Source: Streptomyces californicus (GTDB taxonomy: Bacteria; Actinomycetota; Actinomycetes; Streptomycetales; Streptomycetaceae). Taken from it: 64,000 nt of DNA. Below are positions 7,918 to 16,146 of the stretch, in pieces. The position numbers and the translations under genes were made by a program. The notes under the pieces are model-generated. The model did no database searches. It was not told where the DNA came from and saw nothing but the letters and a program-made list of their open reading frames with translations. Numbering within the stretch: position 1 is the stretch's first letter; every line of letters starts with the position of its first letter. Location of the stretch: positions 114,220 through 178,219 of the forward strand of contig NZ_JNZZ01000014.1 in assembly GCF_000717645.1 (NCBI RefSeq). Reading direction: 5' to 3'.

Positions 7918-9393
7918 TCAGGTCTGGGCCATGTCCACGAAGCGGGAGTAGTGGCCCTGGAAGGCCACGGTGATGGTGGCCGTCGGGCCGTTACGGTGCT
8001 TGCCGACGATGATGTCGGCCTCGCCCGCTCGCGGTGACTCCTTCTCGTACGCGTCCTCGCGGTGCAGCAGGATGACCATGTCGGCGTCCTGCTCGATGGA
8101 GCCGGACTCTCGCAGGTCGGAGACCATCGGCTTCTTGTCCGTGCGCTGCTCGGGACCACGGTTCAGCTGCGAGAGCGCGATCACCGGCACCTCCAACTCC
8201 TTGGCCAGCAGCTTCAGGTTTCGCGACATGTCCGAGACCTCCTGCTGCCGGCTCTCGGAGCGCTTCGAACCGCCGGCCTGCATCAGCTGCAGGTAGTCGA
8301 TGATCACGAGCTTGATGTCGTTGCGCTGCTTGAGACGGCGGCACTTCGCGCGGATCTCCATCATCGACAGGTTGGGGGAGTCGTCGATGTAGAGCGGGGC
8401 GGCCGAGACCTCGGGCATCCGGCGTGCGAGCCGCGTCCAGTCCTCGTCCGTCATGGTCCCGGATCTCATATGGTGCAGGGCCACCCGCGCCTCGGCCGAC
8501 AGCAGACGCATCGCGATCTCGTTGCGCCCCATTTCGAGGGAGAAGATGACGCTGGGCAGGTTGTTCTTGATCGACGCGGCGCGGGCGAAGTCCAGCGCCA
8601 GGGTGGACTTGCCCATGGCGGGGCGGGCCGCGATGACGATCATCTGGCCGGGGTGCATCCCGTTCGTCAGGGCGTCGAGGTCCGTGAAACCTGTCGGCAC
8701 ACCGGTCATCTCGCCGCTGCGCGAGCCGATGGCCTCGATCTCGTCGAGCGCCCCTTCCATGATGTCGCCGAGGGGGAGGTAGTCCTCGCTGGTGCGCTGC
8801 TCGGTGACCGCGTAGATCTCCGCCTGCGCTGTGTTGACGATCTCGTCGACGTCCCCGTCCGCCGCGTATCCCATCTGCGTGATCTTCGTACCGGCCTCGA
8901 CCAGTCGCCGGAGCACCGCCCGCTCGTGGACGATCTCCGCGTAGTACGAGGCGTTGGCCGCGGTCGGAACCGACTGCACCAGGGTGTGCAGATACGGTGC
9001 GCCGCCGACCTTGGTGATCTCGCCCCGCTTCACCAATTCGGCGGCGACCGTGATCGGGTCGGCCGGCTCGCCCTTGGCGTACAGGTCCAGGATCGCCGTG
9101 AAGACGGTCTCGTGGGCGGGACGGTAGAAGTCGTGCCCCTTGATGACCTCGACGACCTCGGCGATGGCGTCCTTGGACAGCAGCATGCCGCCGAGAACCG
9201 ACTGCTCGGCGTCGAGGTCCTGGGGCGGCACCCGCTCGAATCCGGGAGCGCCGCCCTCCCACGCCTCGTCCGAGCCGCGGTCGTGACGGTCCTCGCGCCC
9301 CTTGCGGTCGCCGCGACGCTGGCGGGAGACAGGCAGACGGTCCCCGGGACCGGTATCGGTCCAGGGGTCGTCCAAAGGCTCCGGAATGCTCAC
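7918..9393 (-). CDS. dnaB: Replicative DNA helicase DnaB
   Basis: The 491-residue hexameric helicase that unwinds the fork 5'-3' and recruits primase. The N-terminal domain starts near residue 55 (Pro-Gln-Asp-Leu-Asp-Ala-Glu-Gln-Ser-Val-Leu-Gly), after a charged, low-complexity extension. The RecA-like domain has Walker A Arg-Pro-Ala-Met-Gly-Lys-Ser-Thr near 257-264 and Walker B Leu-Val-Ile-Ile-Asp-Tyr-Leu-Gln-Leu near 365. The length is normal and there is no intein, which some actinobacterial dnaB genes carry. The ATG at 9393 has GGTGAG just upstream. A cluster of DnaA boxes lies in its upstream gap, so DnaA may influence it. Confidence 0.97.
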   Translation of the reverse strand: MSIPEPLDDPWTDTGPGDRLPVSRQRRGDRKGREDRHDRGSDEAWEGGAPGFERVPPQDLDAEQSVLGGMLLSKDAIAEVVEVIKGHDFYRPAHETVFTAILDLYAKGEPADPITVAAELVKRGEITKVGGAPYLHTLVQSVPTAANASYYAEIVHERAVLRRLVEAGTKITQMGYAADGDVDEIVNTAQAEIYAVTEQRTSEDYLPLGDIMEGALDEIEAIGSRSGEMTGVPTGFTDLDALTNGMHPGQMIVIAARPAMGKSTLALDFARAASIKNNLPSVIFSLEMGRNEIAMRLLSAEARVALHHMRSGTMTDEDWTRLARRMPEVSAAPLYIDDSPNLSMMEIRAKCRRLKQRNDIKLVIIDYLQLMQAGGSKRSESRQQEVSDMSRNLKLLAKELEVPVIALSQLNRGPEQRTDKKPMVSDLRESGSIEQDADMVILLHREDAYEKESPRAGEADIIVGKHRNGPTATITVAFQGHYSRFVDMAQT

Positions 9394-9574
9394 CGGGCCG
9401 CCTCCTCCCGTCCGCGTCGCGGACCTAGCCGTGCCACTCTTTCTTACGTCACGGCACCGACAAACAGGTCGCCCGACTCCACTTCCGGCGCGTCTGGTTC
9501 GGAGGAATCCGGTGCCGGAACGGAGTGCGGGCGCCGCACCACGGTAGGCCCCTCCGCACCGTCAGCCAATCTGG

Positions 9575-9663
9575 TTATCCACAGGGCATGTGGATGACTG
9601 GCCAGATGCTGTGGAGAACCCGGCCGAACCTGTGCACGGACCGGGGGACAGCACTGTGGACAA
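9575..9663. promoter_or_regulatory. DnaA-box cluster upstream of dnaB
   Basis: Four DnaA-box-like 9-mers in 89 bp: TTATCCACA at 9575-9583 (forward), and on the reverse strand TCATCCACA (9590-9598), TTCTCCACA (9610-9618) and TTGTCCACA (9655-9663). The first and last are perfect consensus boxes. The rest of the 458-bp gap 9394-9851 shows no gene. Confidence 0.8.
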
Positions 9664-9851
9664 ACTCATAGCACCAGCGGCACAACCCATCTGACCTGCA
9701 CTTTCCCCATCCACGGACTGTGGGGGAGAAAAACTTTCACCTTCCTTTCAAGATCACCGCGCAGGGCGAGACAAGGAAGCCCAGCCCACCACGAAAGTAA
9801 GGACCAGTAGCGGATTGCATCTCTTACCTGTGGAAGATTAGATTGACCTCC

Positions 9852-11189
9852 ATGAACCAGGCTTCCGCGCCCCCGAAGAACGGTCGTCGACGGCATGACC
9901 GCGAGATCATCGCTCTCGCCGTCCCGGCGTTCGGCGCGCTGGTCGCCGAGCCCTTGTTCGTCATGGTCGACAGCGCCGTCGTCGGCCACCTCGGTACCCC
10001 GCAACTGGCCGGCCTCGGCATCGCCGCAGCCCTCCTGATGACCGCTGTGAGCATCTTCGTCTTCCTCGCCTACGCGACCACGGCCGCCGTGGCCCGCCGG
10101 GTCGGGGCGGGCGACCTCCCCGCCGCGATCCGCCAGGGCATGGACGGCATCTGGCTGGCCCTGCTGCTCGGAGCAGCCGTGGTCGCCGCGGCACTGCCGG
10201 CCGCGCCCTGGCTCGTCGACGTGTTCGGCGCGTCGGACACCGCGGCTCCGTACGCCATCACCTACCTGAGGATCTCCGTCCTCGGCATCCCGGCCATGCT
10301 CGTCGTGCTCGCCGCCACCGGCGTGCTGCGCGGGCTCCAGGACACCCGGACCCCCTTGTACGTGGCCATCGGCGGTTTCACGGCGAACGCCATCCTCAAT
10401 GTGTCCCTCGTGTACGGTGCCGGGCTCGGCATCGCCGGGTCCGCCTGGGGAACGGTGATTGCCCAGGCCGCCATGGCCGCCGCCTACCTCTTCGTGGTGA
10501 TCCGCGGTGCACGGAAGCACGGCGCCTCTCTACGGCCCGACGCTGCCGGCATCAGGGCCAGCGCCCGGGCGGGCGTCCCTCTGCTGATCCGCACGTTGTC
10601 GCTGCGGGCCGTCCTGATGATCGCCACCGCCGTCGCCGCCCGCCTTGGGGACGTCGACATCGCCGCACACCAGATCATCCTCTCCCTCTGGAGCCTGACC
10701 GCCTTCGCCCTCGATGCCATCGCCATCGCAGGACAGGCGATCATCGGACGCTACCTGGGGGCGGGCGACGAGAAGGGCGCGCGAGAGGCGTGCCGCCGTA
10801 TGGTCGAGTGGGGCATCGGCTGCGGCATCGTGCTCGGTGCCCTGATCGTGCTCGCCCGCCCCCTGTTCATCCCGCTCTTCACGAGCGACCCCTCCGTGAA
10901 GGACGCCCTGCTCCCCGCCCTCCTGGTGGTGGCCGTCTCCCAGCCGATCGCCGGCGTGGTCTTCGTCCTGGACGGTGTGTTGATGGGAGCCGGCGACGGT
11001 CGCTATCTCGCCTGGGCGATGCTCGTGACCCTGGCCGTCTTCGCTCCCGTCGCGCTCCTGGTGCCCACCCTCGGCGGCGGGCTCACCGCCCTCTGGTGGG
11101 CGATGACGCTGATGATGGCCGTCCGCCTCATCACGCTCTGGGTACGTACGCGGTCGGGGCGGTGGATCGTCACCGGTGCCACGCGCTGA
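9852..11189 (+). CDS. MATE-family multidrug/metabolite efflux transporter
   Basis: A 445-residue membrane protein with about 12 hydrophobic helices in two similar halves. The first helix region reads Ala-Val-Pro-Ala-Phe-Gly-Ala-Leu-Val-Ala-Glu-Pro-Leu, then Val-Asp-Ser-Ala-Val-Val-Gly-His-Leu-Gly, the hallmark start of DinF-like MATE antiporters, which export drugs or metabolites using Na+ or H+ gradients. Substrate unknown. The ATG at 9852 starts the protein; a TTG at 9843 with GGAAG at the right distance is a plausible alternative that adds three residues. It is followed by two parS sites and a terminator. Confidence 0.88.
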   Translation: MNQASAPPKNGRRRHDREIIALAVPAFGALVAEPLFVMVDSAVVGHLGTPQLAGLGIAAALLMTAVSIFVFLAYATTAAVARRVGAGDLPAAIRQGMDGIWLALLLGAAVVAAALPAAPWLVDVFGASDTAAPYAITYLRISVLGIPAMLVVLAATGVLRGLQDTRTPLYVAIGGFTANAILNVSLVYGAGLGIAGSAWGTVIAQAAMAAAYLFVVIRGARKHGASLRPDAAGIRASARAGVPLLIRTLSLRAVLMIATAVAARLGDVDIAAHQIILSLWSLTAFALDAIAIAGQAIIGRYLGAGDEKGAREACRRMVEWGIGCGIVLGALIVLARPLFIPLFTSDPSVKDALLPALLVVAVSQPIAGVVFVLDGVLMGAGDGRYLAWAMLVTLAVFAPVALLVPTLGGGLTALWWAMTLMMAVRLITLWVRTRSGRWIVTGATR

Positions 11190-11199
11190 CGGCATCGGG

Positions 11200-11233
11200 C
11201 GAGCGTCCTGTTTCACGTGAAACAGGACGCTCG
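11200..11233. repeat. 34-bp palindrome carrying parS
   Basis: CGAGCGTCCT and its complement flank a central parS to give a perfect 34-bp inverted repeat directly after the MATE gene. A second parS begins at the last base of this palindrome. Confidence 0.8.
11210..11223. promoter_or_regulatory. parS site 3
   Basis: Perfect GTTTCACGTGAAAC, centre of the 11200-11233 palindrome; 23 bp centre to centre from parS site 4. Confidence 0.94.
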
Positions 11234-11246
11234 TTTCACGTGAAAC
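11233..11246. promoter_or_regulatory. parS site 4
   Basis: Second perfect GTTTCACGTGAAAC of the tandem pair, between the 34-bp palindrome and the terminator. Confidence 0.94.
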
Positions 11247-11248
11247 AC

Positions 11249-11285
11249 AATGAAGGGCCGCACCCGGTGGGTGCGGCCCTTCATT
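11249..11285. terminator. Bidirectional terminator (MATE / rplI)
   Basis: Perfect 17-bp stem AATGAAGGGCCGCACCC with a GGT loop; the A-rich and T-rich ends make it a good intrinsic terminator in both directions. It closes the rpsF-ssb-rpsR-rplI operon. Confidence 0.88.
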
Positions 11286-11305
11286 AGCTCTGCTGAGCTC
11301 TGCCC

Positions 11306-11752
11306 TTAGGCGGCAACGACCTCGACGCCGAGGTTCGCAGCGACCTCGGGGTGCAGGCGGACGGACACCTGGTGCCCGCCGAGCGTCTTGATCGGCGAAC
11401 CGAGCTCGACGCGACGCTTGTCGACGTCGGGACCACCGGCAGCCTTGATCGCCGAGGCGATGTCGGCCGGGGTCACGGAGCCGAAGAGACGGCCGGCGTC
11501 GCCGGAGCGAACAGCCAGACGGACCTTCACGCCCTCGAGCTTGGCCTTGATCTCGTTGGCCTGCTCGATCGTCGCGATCTCGTGGATCTTGCGGGCGCGG
11601 CGGATCTGCGCCACGTCCTTCTCGCCGCCCTTGGTCCAGCGGATGGCGAAGCCACGCGGGACCAGGTAGTTACGGGCGTACCCGTCCTTGACGTCGACGA
11701 CGTCGCCGGCGGCACCGAGGCCGGAGACCTCGTGGGTGAGGATGATCTTCAT
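11306..11752 (-). CDS. rplI: Ribosomal protein L9
   Basis: The 148-residue large-subunit protein that binds 23S rRNA near the L1 stalk. The N-terminal domain begins Met-Lys-Ile-Ile-Leu-Thr-His-Glu-Val and includes the L9 signature [15 protein letters not shown]; a connecting helix rich in Lys/Glu/Ala and a C-terminal domain follow. Length is standard. It is the last gene of the rpsF-ssb-rpsR-rplI cluster, 18 bases after rpsR. Confidence 0.98.
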   Translation of the reverse strand: MKIILTHEVSGLGAAGDVVDVKDGYARNYLVPRGFAIRWTKGGEKDVAQIRRARKIHEIATIEQANEIKAKLEGVKVRLAVRSGDAGRLFGSVTPADIASAIKAAGGPDVDKRRVELGSPIKTLGGHQVSVRLHPEVAANLGVEVVAA

Positions 11753-11770
11753 GCTGTTGTCACCCTTCCC

Positions 11771-12007
11771 TTATCGCGCGGTGGACGTGTAGGGCAGCAG
11801 CGCCATCTCACGGCTGTTCTTGACTGCCGTGGCGACGTCACGCTGGTGCTGCGTGCAGTTGCCGGTGACGCGGCGGGCACGGATCTTGCCGCGGTCGGAA
11901 ATGAACTTCCGCAGCATGTTCGTGTCCTTGTAGTCCACGTACTGGGTCTTGTCCTTGCAGAACGCGCAGACCTTCTTCTTAGGCTTGCGCACAGGCGGCT
12001 TCGCCAT
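11771..12007 (-). CDS. rpsR: Ribosomal protein S18 (zinc-ribbon, C+ form)
   Basis: The 78-residue small-subunit protein that binds next to S6 on the 16S rRNA platform. Near residues 14-17 it carries Cys-Ala-Phe-Cys, so at least part of the zinc-binding cysteine set is retained; Streptomyces usually also has a second zinc-free S18 elsewhere that replaces the zinc form in zinc shortage. The core [11 protein letters not shown] and Arg-Arg-Val-Thr-Gly-Asn-Cys are clear. It lies between ssb and rplI in the usual operon. Confidence 0.97.
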   Translation of the reverse strand: MAKPPVRKPKKKVCAFCKDKTQYVDYKDTNMLRKFISDRGKIRARRVTGNCTQHQRDVATAVKNSREMALLPYTSTAR

Positions 12008-12050
12008 GGTGTTTCTCCTGTGTGATCAAGAAGTGGGGGTACGAGCAGCC

Positions 12051-12653
12051 CTAGAAGGGAGGCTCGTCCGAGTAGCCGCCGCCGGAGGAGGAGCCGCCGG
12101 AACCGCCGGAGCTTCCGCCCCAGCCACCCCCGCCGCCCTGCTGTCCCCCGCCCTGGCCGCCGGTCGCCCACGGGTCGTCGGCGGGTGCACCGCCGCCGCC
12201 CTGCTGGCCGCCACCGGGACCGCCGCCCCAGTTGCCGCCACCCTGCTGGCCGCCGCCGTATCCACCCTGACCGCCCTGGCCACCGCGACCGGTGGTCTTG
12301 GTGACCTTGGCCGTGGCGTTCTTGAGGCTGGGGCCGACTTCCTCGACGTCCAGCTCGTAGACCGTGCGCTTGACGCCCTCACGGTCCTCGTACGACCGCT
12401 GCTTCAGCCGGCCCTGCACGACGACGCGCATGCCTCGCTGGAGCGATTCCGCGACGTTCTCCGCCGCCTGACGCCAGACCGAGCAGGTGAGGAACAGGCC
12501 CTCGCCGTCCTTCCACTCATTGGTCTGACGGTCGAAGATGCGGGGAGTGGACGCGACACGGAACTTCGCGACCGCCGCACCGGACGGGGTGAAGCGCAGC
12601 TCGGGGTCGTCGACGAGATTGCCGACGACCGTGATGACGGTCTCGCCTGCCAT
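12051..12653 (-). CDS. ssb: Single-stranded DNA-binding protein
   Basis: A 200-residue SSB. The OB fold occupies about residues 1-115, starting [13 protein letters not shown]. A long Gly/Gln/Trp-rich flexible linker follows, and the protein ends in the acidic tip Asp-Glu-Pro-Pro-Phe that docks replication and repair partners. It sits between rpsF and rpsR, as in most bacteria, and is the replication-fork protein of this operon. The linker is unusually glycine-rich, typical for Streptomyces SsbA. Confidence 0.97.
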   Translation of the reverse strand: MAGETVITVVGNLVDDPELRFTPSGAAVAKFRVASTPRIFDRQTNEWKDGEGLFLTCSVWRQAAENVAESLQRGMRVVVQGRLKQRSYEDREGVKRTVYELDVEEVGPSLKNATAKVTKTTGRGGQGGQGGYGGGQQGGGNWGGGPGGGQQGGGGAPADDPWATGGQGGGQQGGGGGWGGSSGGSGGSSSGGGYSDEPPF

Positions 12654-12727
12654 GGGTGAACCTCTCGGCGGGGATTGCTTCTGGCTGCTTGCTGCTACTC
12701 GGACCCGAAAACCGCTGAGCTAGATGC

Positions 12728-13018
12728 TCAGTGGGCTTCGGGACGGAGGACCTTGGTCCGGAGGACCGACTCGTTCAGGTTCATCTGGCGGTCGAGCTCC
12801 TTGACGACCGCAGGCTCGGCCTGCAGGTCGATGACCGAGTAGATGCCCTCGGGCTTCTTCTTGATCTCGTAGGCGAGCCGACGACGGCCCCAGGTGTCGA
12901 CCTTCTCCACCTTTCCGTTGCCCTCACGGACGACGGAGAGGAAGTTCTCGATCAGCGGGGAGACTGCTCGCTCCTCGAGATCGGGGTCGAGGATGACCAT
13001 CACCTCGTAGTGACGCAT
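12728..13018 (-). CDS. rpsF: Ribosomal protein S6
   Basis: A 96-residue small-subunit protein that pairs with S18. It starts [12 protein letters not shown] and contains the conserved [12 protein letters not shown]. The ATG at 13018 is preceded by a near-perfect AAAGGAGGTGG ribosome site, so the longer upstream frame is discarded. First gene of the operon, with a leader of roughly 180 nt if the promoter at 13208-13237 is right. Confidence 0.98.
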   Translation of the reverse strand: MRHYEVMVILDPDLEERAVSPLIENFLSVVREGNGKVEKVDTWGRRRLAYEIKKKPEGIYSVIDLQAEPAVVKELDRQMNLNESVLRTKVLRPEAH

Positions 13019-13207
13019 GTGGAACCCACCTCCTTTGGACTCAGCGGCCACGGTCGTTCCGTGGCAGGAGGGTCGTGATGCGTGATGCAACGGTGTTCCC
13101 GAGGAGAACACCCCGCACTGACGATTCCGCTCCCGAACGATCCCGGGTCGGGGGTTCGGGGAGGGGCTCGCCGTGCTGGCCTGGGCAGACACCGGTGCAG
13201 ACCGTAC

Positions 13208-13237
13208 AGACTACCCGTAGACCGGCCTCCGGTTGAA
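13208..13237 (-). promoter_or_regulatory. Candidate promoter of the rpsF operon
   Basis: On the reverse strand TTCAAC (13237-13232) and TAGTCT (13213-13208) are 18 bp apart, a reasonable housekeeping-sigma pair reading toward rpsF. The transcribed leader contains a small hairpin with arms at 13092-13098 and 13106-13112. Apart from these the 330-bp gap 13019-13348 looks empty. Confidence 0.5.
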
Positions 13238-13348
13238 ATCAGGAGCTCAGAGGGCACAATCGAGACAGATGCGGTGTGAGAGGCGCGACACCCGCCAGCG
13301 CGGGAGCGCCGGATTCGCCCGCCCACCCGTCCGGCCAGGAGGTACTCC

Positions 13349-13690
13349 ATGGCACAGACCATCCGCCCCGCAGGATCCCGGTCCGTGACCGGCCGTCCGG
13401 CCACCGGCTCGCTCTTCGCCACGGACGGCAGGCCGCACCCCGTCCAGGACGTCCTGATGGTGGTGACCGGGGTGCTCGGCATCCTCGCCTTCGTCACGGC
13501 GATGTTCCACCACCTGCACCTGATCAGCTCCTGGGCCGGGCTCGTCGGGATTCTGACCGGCATCTACGGCCAGTACATCTCGAAGACCACCTGGGAGAGG
13601 TTCGGCCTGATCATGGGGATCGGCGCCTCCGCGGTCGGCTTCTACCTCGGCATGGCCCACGGCGGCCTCTTCGGCGGCGTGATCACCTGA
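13349..13690 (+). CDS. Small membrane protein of unknown function
   Basis: A 113-residue protein with a polar 30-residue N-terminus and three hydrophobic segments (about residues 33-54, 60-75 and 84-110). No catalytic motif is visible and I do not recognise a named family; similar small membrane proteins are found at this position in Streptomyces. A good AGGAGG ribosome site precedes the ATG at 13349. A hairpin follows the stop. It is divergent from the rpsF operon. Confidence 0.8.
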   Translation: MAQTIRPAGSRSVTGRPATGSLFATDGRPHPVQDVLMVVTGVLGILAFVTAMFHHLHLISSWAGLVGILTGIYGQYISKTTWERFGLIMGIGASAVGFYLGMAHGGLFGGVIT

Positions 13691-13723
13691 CCGGAGCACC
13701 GGCCGCCGACCAGGCCGAAGCAC

Positions 13724-13761
13724 GGGCCGGTACGGACGCCCAGGCGCGCCCGTACCGGCCC
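13724..13761. terminator. Stem-loop after the small membrane protein gene
   Basis: Twelve-base arms GGGCCGGTACGG and CCGTACCGGCCC separated by 14 bases, 34 bases after the stop codon; no T-run, as usual in Streptomyces. Confidence 0.65.
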
Positions 13762-13876
13762 TCCGCGCTTTCCGGCCCCCCGGGGCCAGGCCGGGCGGGC
13801 GCGGCTCACAGTAGGCTTCGGCGCGAGAGCCGGAGCCCCTGACCGATGGGGACACACCTGCCGAGGAGCGCCCCGC

Positions 13877-14995
13877 ATGAGCCTGACCCTGAGGACCATC
13901 AGCCGAGAGCAGCATCTGGCGTACATCCAGAGTCTGCCCTCGGCCAGTCACTGCCAGGTTCCGGCATGGGCCGACGTGAAGTCCGAATGGCGTTCGGAGA
14001 ACCTGGGCTGGTTCGACCGGGAGGGCCGGCTGGTCGGCGCGGGCCTCGTCCTGTACCGCCAGCTGCCCAAGATCAAGCGCTACCTGGCGTACCTCCCCGA
14101 GGGCCCGGTCATCAACTGGTACGCGCCGAACCTGGACGACTGGCTCCAGCCGATGCTCGCCCACCTCAAGCAGCAGGGCGCCTTCTCCGTGAAGATGGGC
14201 CCCCCTGTGGTCATCCGCCGCTGGGACGCGGCGGCCATCAAGTCCGGCATCCAGGACCCGGACGTGAAGCGCCTGCGCGACGTCGAGGCCACCCACATCG
14301 AGCCGCGCGCCTTCGAGGTCTCCGACCGGCTGCGGAAGATGGGCTGGCAGCAGGGCGAGGACGGCGGCGCCGGCTTCGGCGACGTACAGCCCCGCTACGT
14401 CTTCCAGGTGCCGCTGGCCAACCGCTCCCTGGAGGACGTCCTCAAGGGCTTCAACCAGCTGTGGCGCCGCAACATCAAGAAGGCCGACAAGGCCGGCGTC
14501 GAGGTCGTCCAGGGCGGCTACGAGGACCTGGCCGAATGGCAGCGGCTGTACGAGATCACCGCCGTGCGCGACCGCTTCCGGCCGCGACCGCTCTCGTACT
14601 TCCAGCGCATGTGGACCGTCCTCAACTCCGAGGACCCCAACCGGATGCGGCTCTACTTCGCCCGGCACAACGGCGTGAACCTCTCCGCGGCCACGATGCT
14701 CGTCGTCGGCGGGCACGTCTGGTACTCCTACGGCGCCTCCGACAACATCGGCCGCGAGGTCCGGCCGTCCAACGCCATGCAGTGGCGCATGCTGCGCGAC
14801 AGCTACGCGATGGGCGCCACCGTCTACGACCTGCGCGGGATCAGCGACTCGCTGGACGAGACCGATCACCTCTTCGGCCTGATCCAGTTCAAGGTCGGCA
14901 CCGGCGGCGAGGCCGTCGAGTACGTCGGCGAGTGGGACTTCCCCCTCAACAAGCTGCTCCACAAGGCGCTCGACATCTACATGTCGCGCCGCTGA
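13877..14995 (+). CDS. FemX/FemAB-family peptidoglycan interpeptide-bridge aminoacyltransferase
   Basis: A 372-residue member of the Fem family, enzymes with two GNAT-like domains that use aminoacyl-tRNA to add the bridge amino acid to lipid II. Streptomyces peptidoglycan has a single glycine bridge, so glycine addition is the likely reaction. Typical features are the early Cys-Gln-Val-Pro-Ala-Trp-Ala, Leu-Pro-Glu-Gly-Pro-Val-Ile-Asn-Trp, Leu-Trp-Arg-Arg-Asn-Ile-Lys-Lys-Ala in the middle and Tyr-Asp-Leu-Arg-Gly-Ile near the end. The next gene is an alanine-racemase-like protein 79 bases downstream, so both may act on cell-wall precursors. The ATG at 13877 is preceded by GAGGAG. Confidence 0.87.
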   Translation: MSLTLRTISREQHLAYIQSLPSASHCQVPAWADVKSEWRSENLGWFDREGRLVGAGLVLYRQLPKIKRYLAYLPEGPVINWYAPNLDDWLQPMLAHLKQQGAFSVKMGPPVVIRRWDAAAIKSGIQDPDVKRLRDVEATHIEPRAFEVSDRLRKMGWQQGEDGGAGFGDVQPRYVFQVPLANRSLEDVLKGFNQLWRRNIKKADKAGVEVVQGGYEDLAEWQRLYEITAVRDRFRPRPLSYFQRMWTVLNSEDPNRMRLYFARHNGVNLSAATMLVVGGHVWYSYGASDNIGREVRPSNAMQWRMLRDSYAMGATVYDLRGISDSLDETDHLFGLIQFKVGTGGEAVEYVGEWDFPLNKLLHKALDIYMSRR

Positions 14996-15074
14996 CCCGC
15001 TCCACCGCGCCCTTCGGGCGCACCCTCGTTCGTTCCTGATTCACCGCAGCCACCAGAAAGGTTCCGGGCCGGCC

Positions 15075-16106
15075 ATGGCGCTCTCCCTCTACGTCGACAC
15101 CGCGCGCTGGCGGGCGCACCAGAAGTCCGTGATCGACCAGTTCCCCGGGCTCGTGCCCGTCTGCAAGGGCAACGGTTACGGCTTCGGCCATGAGCGTCTC
15201 GCGGACGAGACGATCCGCTTCGGGGCCGACACCCTCGCGGTCGGAACGACCTACGAAGCGGCCCGGATCAAGGACTGGTTCAGCGGCGACCTGCTCGTCC
15301 TGACCCCGTTCCGTCGCGGCGAGGAGCCCGTGCCGCTTCCGGACCGTGTCATCCGGTCCGTCTCCTCCGTGGACGGCGTACACGCCCTGGTGGGGGCGCG
15401 GGTCGTCATCGAGTGCATGAGCTCGATGAAGCGGCACGGCGTCAAGGAGGAGGAGCTCGGACAGCTGCACGCGGCGATCGAGGACGTACGGCTCGAAGGC
15501 TTCGCCCTGCACCTGCCGCTGGACCGCACCGACGGCTCCGACGCCGTCGAGGAGGTCATAGGCTGGATGGACCGGCTGCGGGCGGCCCGGCTGCCGCTGC
15601 ACACCATGTTCGTCAGCCACCTGCGCGCCGAGGAGCTGGCCCGGCTCCAGCAGCAGTTCCCGCAGACCCTCTTCCGCGCCCGGATCGGCACCCGGCTCTG
15701 GCTCGGCGACCACGAGGCCACCGAGTACCGGGGCGCCGTCCTGGACGTCACTCCCGTCGTCAAGGGAGACCGGTTCGGCTACCGCCAGCAGAAGGCCGCC
15801 TCCGACGGCTGGCTGGTCGTCGTGGCAGGCGGCACGTCGCACGGCGTCGGCCTGGAAGCGCCCAAGGCGCTGCACGGCGTGATGCCGCGGGCCAAGGGCG
15901 TCGCCCGCGCGGGCCTGGCCACGGTCAACCGCAACCTGTCGCCGTTCGTCTGGGCGGGCAAGCAGCGCTGGTTCGCCGAGCCGCCGCACATGCAGGTGTC
16001 GATCCTGTTCGTGCCGTCCGACGCGCAGGAACCGCGGGTCGGGGACGAGCTCGTCGCCCACCTGCGCCACACCACCACGCAGTACGACCGGCTCGTCGAC
16101 CGCTGA
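15075..16106 (+). CDS. Alanine-racemase-like PLP protein
   Basis: A 343-residue fold type III PLP protein. The cofactor lysine lies in Val-Cys-Lys-Gly-Asn-Gly-Tyr-Gly-Phe-Gly near residues 27-36, matching the Lys-Ala-Asn-Ala-Tyr-Gly motif of alanine racemases. A C-terminal beta domain is present, and Arg-Phe-Gly-Tyr near 234-237 aligns in position with the second catalytic Tyr loop. It differs enough from canonical Alr that activity and substrate are uncertain. Sitting right after the FemX-like gene in the same direction, it may supply or process a D-amino acid for the wall. Ribosome site AGAAAGG is a little distant from the ATG. Confidence 0.78.
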   Translation: MALSLYVDTARWRAHQKSVIDQFPGLVPVCKGNGYGFGHERLADETIRFGADTLAVGTTYEAARIKDWFSGDLLVLTPFRRGEEPVPLPDRVIRSVSSVDGVHALVGARVVIECMSSMKRHGVKEEELGQLHAAIEDVRLEGFALHLPLDRTDGSDAVEEVIGWMDRLRAARLPLHTMFVSHLRAEELARLQQQFPQTLFRARIGTRLWLGDHEATEYRGAVLDVTPVVKGDRFGYRQQKAASDGWLVVVAGGTSHGVGLEAPKALHGVMPRAKGVARAGLATVNRNLSPFVWAGKQRWFAEPPHMQVSILFVPSDAQEPRVGDELVAHLRHTTTQYDRLVDR

Positions 16107-16110
16107 GCCC

Positions 16111-16140
16111 CCGGGCGCGGCCGGCAGCGGCCGCGCCCGG
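16111..16140. terminator. Bidirectional terminator
   Basis: Perfect 12-bp stem CCGGGCGCGGCC with a 6-base loop between two converging genes. Confidence 0.8.
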
Positions 16141-16146
16141 ACATGG

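Noticed and set aside
7918..9393. Intein inside dnaB
   Set aside because: The gene has ordinary length and no extra block between conserved motifs.
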